From Fidelibacterota bacterium (GTDB taxonomy: Bacteria > Fidelibacterota > JAANXI01): a stretch of 8,481 bases of DNA. The position numbers and the translations under genes were made by a program. The notes under the pieces were generated by a model, which had not been told where the DNA came from, searched no databases, and was given only the letters and a program-made list of their open reading frames with translations. This document shows positions 6,560 to 8,481 of the stretch, piece by piece; position 1 is the stretch's first letter, and every line of letters starts with the position of its first letter. The stretch is taken from the NCBI GenBank assembly GCA_018263365.1, contig JAANXI010000168.1, positions 5,002 through 13,482 on the forward strand, in the 5' to 3' direction.

Positions 6560-6937
6560 ATGAAAACAGACGCGAATCGTTCGGTGATTGTGGTCGGAGA
6601 TAAGGTATTAATTAAGCCGGAAACTGAGGACAACAAGACGGAAGCCGGCCTGTTTCTCCCGGAGGGCGTGAAGCAGAAGGAAAAGGTGCAGGGCGGGTAT
6701 ATTGTAAATGTGGGCCCTGGTTACCCCATTCCGGACGTGACCAGCGATGAAGAACCGTGGGCTCAGCGCAGCGAAGAAGGCGGACTCAGGTACGTGGGAC
6801 TTCAGGCCGAGGAGGGCGACTATGCTGTGTTTCTCAGAAAACAGGCTATCGAGGTGGAATTTGACGGGGAAGAATACCTGATTGTGAGCCATGCCAGCAT
6901 CCTGTTACTCATCCGCGATGAGGATATCGTCGCATAA
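6560..6937 (+). CDS. GroES-like co-chaperonin family protein (Bacteroidota type)
   Basis: A 125-residue protein of the Cpn10/GroES fold, which in its canonical form caps GroEL. VVGDKVLIKPE (11-21) matches the first GroES strand; the stretch around EDNKTEAGLFLPEGV (23-37) corresponds to the mobile loop, with LFL in the place of the GroEL-binding Ile-Val-Leu; GGYIVNVGPG (45-54) is the core strand; GDYAVFLRKQAIEVEFDGEEYLIVSHASILLLI (about 86-118) matches the C-terminal half ending in the conserved strand. Between them lies a longer loop with YPIPDVTSDEEPW in place of the short GroES roof hairpin. I recognise this long version, with VGPGYPIP and DEPW, from Bacteroidota, where it exists beside the true GroES. 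No groEL is near. It starts three bases after the nuclease gene with almost no Shine-Dalgarno sequence, so it probably depends on upstream translation. Whether it binds GroEL is unknown. Confidence 0.87.
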   Translation: MKTDANRSVIVVGDKVLIKPETEDNKTEAGLFLPEGVKQKEKVQGGYIVNVGPGYPIPDVTSDEEPWAQRSEEGGLRYVGLQAEEGDYAVFLRKQAIEVEFDGEEYLIVSHASILLLIRDEDIVA

Positions 6938-7021
6938 TACTGTAATTCGTTCGTATTTCCGGACATTTCTACAAGAGTCCCTGCTTTTATTGGTAATCCA
7001 GCTTGTATTTCCCTGAAAATA

Positions 7022-7038
7022 CTTTGTACTTTACAAAG
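7022..7038. repeat. 7-3-7 inverted repeat upstream of fbaB
   Basis: CTTTGTA (7022-7028) and TACAAAG (7032-7038) are perfect reverse complements around a three-base CTT. The repeat lies about 75 bases before the fbaB start and overlaps the region where a promoter would fall. It could be an operator for a dimeric regulator; it lacks a T-run and is AT-rich, so it is a poor terminator. Confidence 0.45.
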
Positions 7039-7056
7039 CTTGGGCGGGAGCTATTA

Positions 7057-7116
7057 ATGAACGTTTTTGACGGCCTTGAAAAACGAATTTACTACTTAAC
7101 TAAGGAGGTCTTATGA
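7057..7116 (+). CDS. Possible 19-codon leader peptide coupled to fbaB
   Basis: An ATG at 7057, six bases after GGGAG, opens a 19-codon frame (MNVFDGLEKRIYYLTKEVL) whose TGA overlaps the fbaB ATG as ATGA. The fbaB Shine-Dalgarno sits inside it and encodes Lys-Glu-Val. This may be a leader that delivers ribosomes to fbaB, or chance. No run of one regulatory amino acid is visible, so classic attenuation is not supported. Nothing identifies the peptide with a known family. Confidence 0.25.
   Translation: MNVFDGLEKRIYYLTKEVL
7102..7109 (+). promoter_or_regulatory. Strong ribosome binding site of fbaB
   Basis: AAGGAGGT is a full match to the anti-Shine-Dalgarno sequence, ending three bases before the ATG at 7113. 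It is much stronger than the sites of folB and the GroES-like gene and suggests high translation of the aldolase. It also settles the fbaB start. Confidence 0.8.
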
Positions 7117-8183
7117 ATGACAAAATTGTTGAATATCTGGGAGATGAAGCGGACTCCCTGCTGAATCATACCTGCGAAGGTATCCCCAAGGAACGGCTCG
7201 AAATTCCCGGCCCGGATTTCGTGGATCGCGTGTGGAAGGAATCCGACCGGAATATCCGCGTTCTGAGAAGTTTGAATCAGATTCTGTACAATGGACGGCT
7301 CTCCGGTACCGGGTATGTCTCCATCCTGCCGGTGGACCAGGGTATCGAACACTCGGCGGCAGCCTCATTTGCGCCGAATCCCGACTATTTCGATCCGGAT
7401 AAGATTGTGGAACTGGCCATTGAAGGGGGATGTAATGCCGTTGCCTCGACATTGGGTGTGCTCGGTAACGTGGCGCGGAAATATGCCCATAAGATTCCGT
7501 TCATACTGAAGTTCAATCACAATGAATTGCTGTCGTATCCCAACAATTACGACCAGATCATCTTCGCAAGCATCGACCAGGCGTATGATATGGGGGCAGT
7601 GGCAGTCGGCGCGACGATCTACTTCGGTTCCGAGGAATCGAATCGCCAGATCCAGGAAGTCAGCGACGCGTTCAAGTATGCGCATGAACTGGGCATGGCG
7701 ACCATTCTGTGGTGCTATCTGCGGAATTCGGCCTTCAAAATCGGCGATGATGATTATCATGCGTCGGCGGACTTGACCAGCCAGGCGAACCATCTTGGTG
7801 CGACCATCGGTGCGGATATCGTGAAGCAGAAGTTGCCCACCAACAACGGCGGATATCCGGCGATGGCGAAAGAACACGGTAAGTTCGGCCGGACCCATGA
7901 GGACGTTTACGGGAAACTCGTCACAGATCATCCCATCGATTTGGTTCGCTGGCAGGTGGCCAACGATTATATGGGCCGTGTCGGCCTGATTAACTCCGGT
8001 GGCGCATCCTCAGGCAAGGGCGACTTTGCTCAGGCCGTCCGCACCGCAGTGGTCAACAAGCGTGGTGGCGGTATGGGACTGATCTCCGGCCGGAAGGCGT
8101 TCCAGCGTCCGATGGAAGAGGGCGTCAAACTGCTGAACTCCATCCAGGATGTCTATCTCGACGAGGACATTACTGTGGCGTAG
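7113..8183 (+). CDS. fbaB: Class I fructose-bisphosphate aldolase, DhnA/FbaB type
   Basis: The enzyme reversibly cleaves fructose 1,6-bisphosphate to dihydroxyacetone phosphate and glyceraldehyde 3-phosphate through a Schiff base, in cytoplasmic glycolysis or gluconeogenesis. The 356 residues closely resemble E. coli FbaB in length and along most of the C-terminal half. SILPVDQGIEHS (70-81) carries the conserved Asp75 of the DhnA family; FILKFNHNELLSYP (130-143) forms an inner barrel strand; ADIVKQKLPTNNGGY (234-248) contains K238 and K240, one of which is the expected Schiff-base lysine; LINSGGASSGKGD (292-304) and GGMGLISGRKAF (319-330) bind the substrate phosphates. IQDVYLDEDITVA is the standard ending. 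Translation starts behind a near-perfect Shine-Dalgarno site, and an intrinsic terminator follows 28 bases after the stop, so it can form a unit separate from the folB operon. Related archaeal-type enzymes can condense other aldehydes, but the E. coli-like sequence supports the FbaB role. Confidence 0.95.
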   Translation: MNDKIVEYLGDEADSLLNHTCEGIPKERLEIPGPDFVDRVWKESDRNIRVLRSLNQILYNGRLSGTGYVSILPVDQGIEHSAAASFAPNPDYFDPDKIVELAIEGGCNAVASTLGVLGNVARKYAHKIPFILKFNHNELLSYPNNYDQIIFASIDQAYDMGAVAVGATIYFGSEESNRQIQEVSDAFKYAHELGMATILWCYLRNSAFKIGDDDYHASADLTSQANHLGATIGADIVKQKLPTNNGGYPAMAKEHGKFGRTHEDVYGKLVTDHPIDLVRWQVANDYMGRVGLINSGGASSGKGDFAQAVRTAVVNKRGGGMGLISGRKAFQRPMEEGVKLLNSIQDVYLDEDITVA

Positions 8184-8211
8184 TATCAGTTCAAATACTG
8201 TAAGACCAATT

Positions 8212-8241
8212 AAAGCCCCGGCGAATTGTCGGGGCTTTTTT
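8212..8241 (+). terminator. Intrinsic terminator of fbaB
   Basis: AAAGCCCCG (8212-8220) pairs perfectly with CGGGGCTTT (8230-8238) across a nine-base loop, and the stem runs into a T6 tract followed by GTTTTT. This is a classic Rho-independent terminator placed 28 bases after the aldolase stop codon. Confidence 0.92.
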
Positions 8242-8261
8242 GTTTTTGGAGAACAACAAAA

Positions 8262-8362
8262 GGTAGCCGCGAAGGCACGTGAAGAACACGAATAAAAACT
8301 GGATACTTGAAACTTGAAACTGGTAACAGCAATTACACCAGGGACACAGAGAGCGCTGAGAA
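8262..8362. repeat. Decayed intergenic repeat patch (CACGAAG / CACAGAG / TTGAAAC types)
   Basis: Three repetitive stretches lie in a row. GCGAAGGCACGTGAAGAACA (8268-8287, continuing CGAA) is built of degenerate units like CACGAAG. A perfect tandem TTGAAAC-TTGAAAC (8307-8320) sits between two ACTGG copies (8298-8302, 8319-8323). GGGACACAGAGAGCGCTGAG (8341-8360) has units like CACAGAG. I recognise all three as common debris between genes in many environmental bacteria. No protein is supported in any frame. Confidence 0.55.
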
Positions 8363-8426
8363 TAAACAACTACCTAAATTGAGCGATTGTTGTGGATGAG
8401 ATGTGCCAAGATGTTGAGATGAAAAG

Positions 8427-8471
8427 GGTTTTGGGAAACCGAAGGCATACCCGGAGGGTCTGTCGAGGATT
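8427..8471. repeat. Double hairpin with a diverged dispersed-repeat copy
   Basis: GGTTT-TGGG-AAACC (8427-8440) and ACCC-GGA-GGGT (8449-8459) are two small adjacent hairpins. The second falls inside GGCATACCCGGAGGGTCTGT (8444-8463) continuing CGAGGATT, which looks like a diverged relative of the repeat at 1262-1284: both read G-CAT-CC-AG and then TGTCGA-GG. No T-run follows, so it is unlikely to be a terminator. The window ends 10 bases later, so the element's full extent is unknown. Confidence 0.35.
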
Positions 8472-8481
8472 TCACGGAGCC

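Larger units (their letters stand above)
6938..7112 (+). promoter_or_regulatory. fbaB leader/promoter region
   Basis: This 175-base gap ends the operon and leads into fbaB. It contains a perfect 7-3-7 inverted repeat, a possible 19-codon leader ORF and the strong fbaB ribosome site. No clear terminator follows the GroES-like gene: GGAC...GTCC around 6961-6980 is weak and lacks a T run. TTG at 7003-7005 followed after 21 bases by TACTTTAC is a poor Bacteroidota-type promoter candidate. Thus fbaB probably has its own promoter, but I cannot place it firmly. Confidence 0.45.

Noticed and set aside
6961..6980. GGAC...GTCC pairing after the GroES-like gene as a terminator.
   Set aside because: The stem is only four base pairs with a long loop and no T run directly after it.
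7365..7931. A 188-codon minus-strand frame inside the aldolase gene.
   Set aside because: It is antisense to a strongly conserved fbaB frame and shows no recognisable motif; it is explained by codon bias on the other strand.
8010..8369. A 119-codon minus-strand frame from the intergenic repeats into the end of fbaB.
   Set aside because: Its translation includes repeat-derived SFKFQVSS-like sequence, runs through the terminator, and ends antisense to fbaB.
8401..8481. A plus-strand frame beginning MCQDVEMKRVLGNRR and open to the window edge, and a minus-strand frame open from the edge to a TAG near 8377.
   Set aside because: Neither has a ribosome site context or family signature that I recognise, and both cross repeat-like sequence; the window is too short here to decide.
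1..8481. Search for CRISPR arrays, tRNA or rRNA genes, phage or insertion-sequence genes, toxin-antitoxin pairs and defence systems.
   Set aside because: Nothing matching any of these was seen on either strand; apart from the repeats, the window is housekeeping genes.

Overview
This window (roughly 50% GC) looks like chromosomal DNA from a member of the Bacteroidota/Chlorobi/Balneola-Rhodothermia side of the bacterial tree, or a neighbouring uncultured phylum such as Calditrichota or Marinimicrobia. The best clues are a ~125-residue GroES-like protein of the type seen in Bacteroidota, a folB-folK-deoxynucleoside kinase run that is familiar from those groups, a possible Bacteroidota-style promoter (TTTG-N20-TAATTTTA) in front of folB, and a DhnA/FbaB-type class I aldolase. 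The lineage is inferred from gene content and remembered protein similarity, not from a database search.

Layout. Bases 1-1150 hold, on the minus strand, the first 383 codons of a GMC-family FAD oxidoreductase related to bacterial cholesterol oxidase/ChoD; its C-terminus lies outside the window. A 393-base divergent intergenic region follows. It carries one copy of a dispersed intergenic repeat and the probable promoter of the plus-strand operon. From 1544 to 6937 eight genes run on the plus strand with overlaps or gaps of at most 18 bases and look like one transcription unit: folB, folK, a deoxynucleoside kinase, a 59-codon single-pass membrane protein, an MscS-family channel, a class V (NifS/IscS-like) cysteine desulfurase, a secreted endonuclease/exonuclease/phosphatase-fold protein, and the GroES-like protein. 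A 175-base gap with a 7-3-7 inverted repeat and a possible 19-codon leader ORF precedes fbaB (7113-8183), which ends in a clear intrinsic terminator. The last ~230 bases are non-coding and made of decayed repeat-like sequence.

Function. FolB and FolK catalyse consecutive steps of dihydrofolate synthesis, and the kinase phosphorylates salvaged deoxynucleosides, so the front of the operon concerns one-carbon and DNA-precursor supply. The secreted phosphoesterase could in principle feed salvage by degrading outside nucleic acid or phosphate esters, but that link is speculative. The channel, desulfurase and GroES-like protein are general physiology genes with no obvious shared pathway. FbaB is a gluconeogenic/glycolytic aldolase with its own signals.

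No phage, CRISPR, toxin-antitoxin or defence system was recognised. Most of the window is ordinary housekeeping DNA. The points worth a second look are the four-cysteine motif in the oxidoreductase, the small membrane protein, the altered PLP-site motif of the desulfurase, the orphan GroES-like protein, the fbaB leader region and the intergenic repeats.
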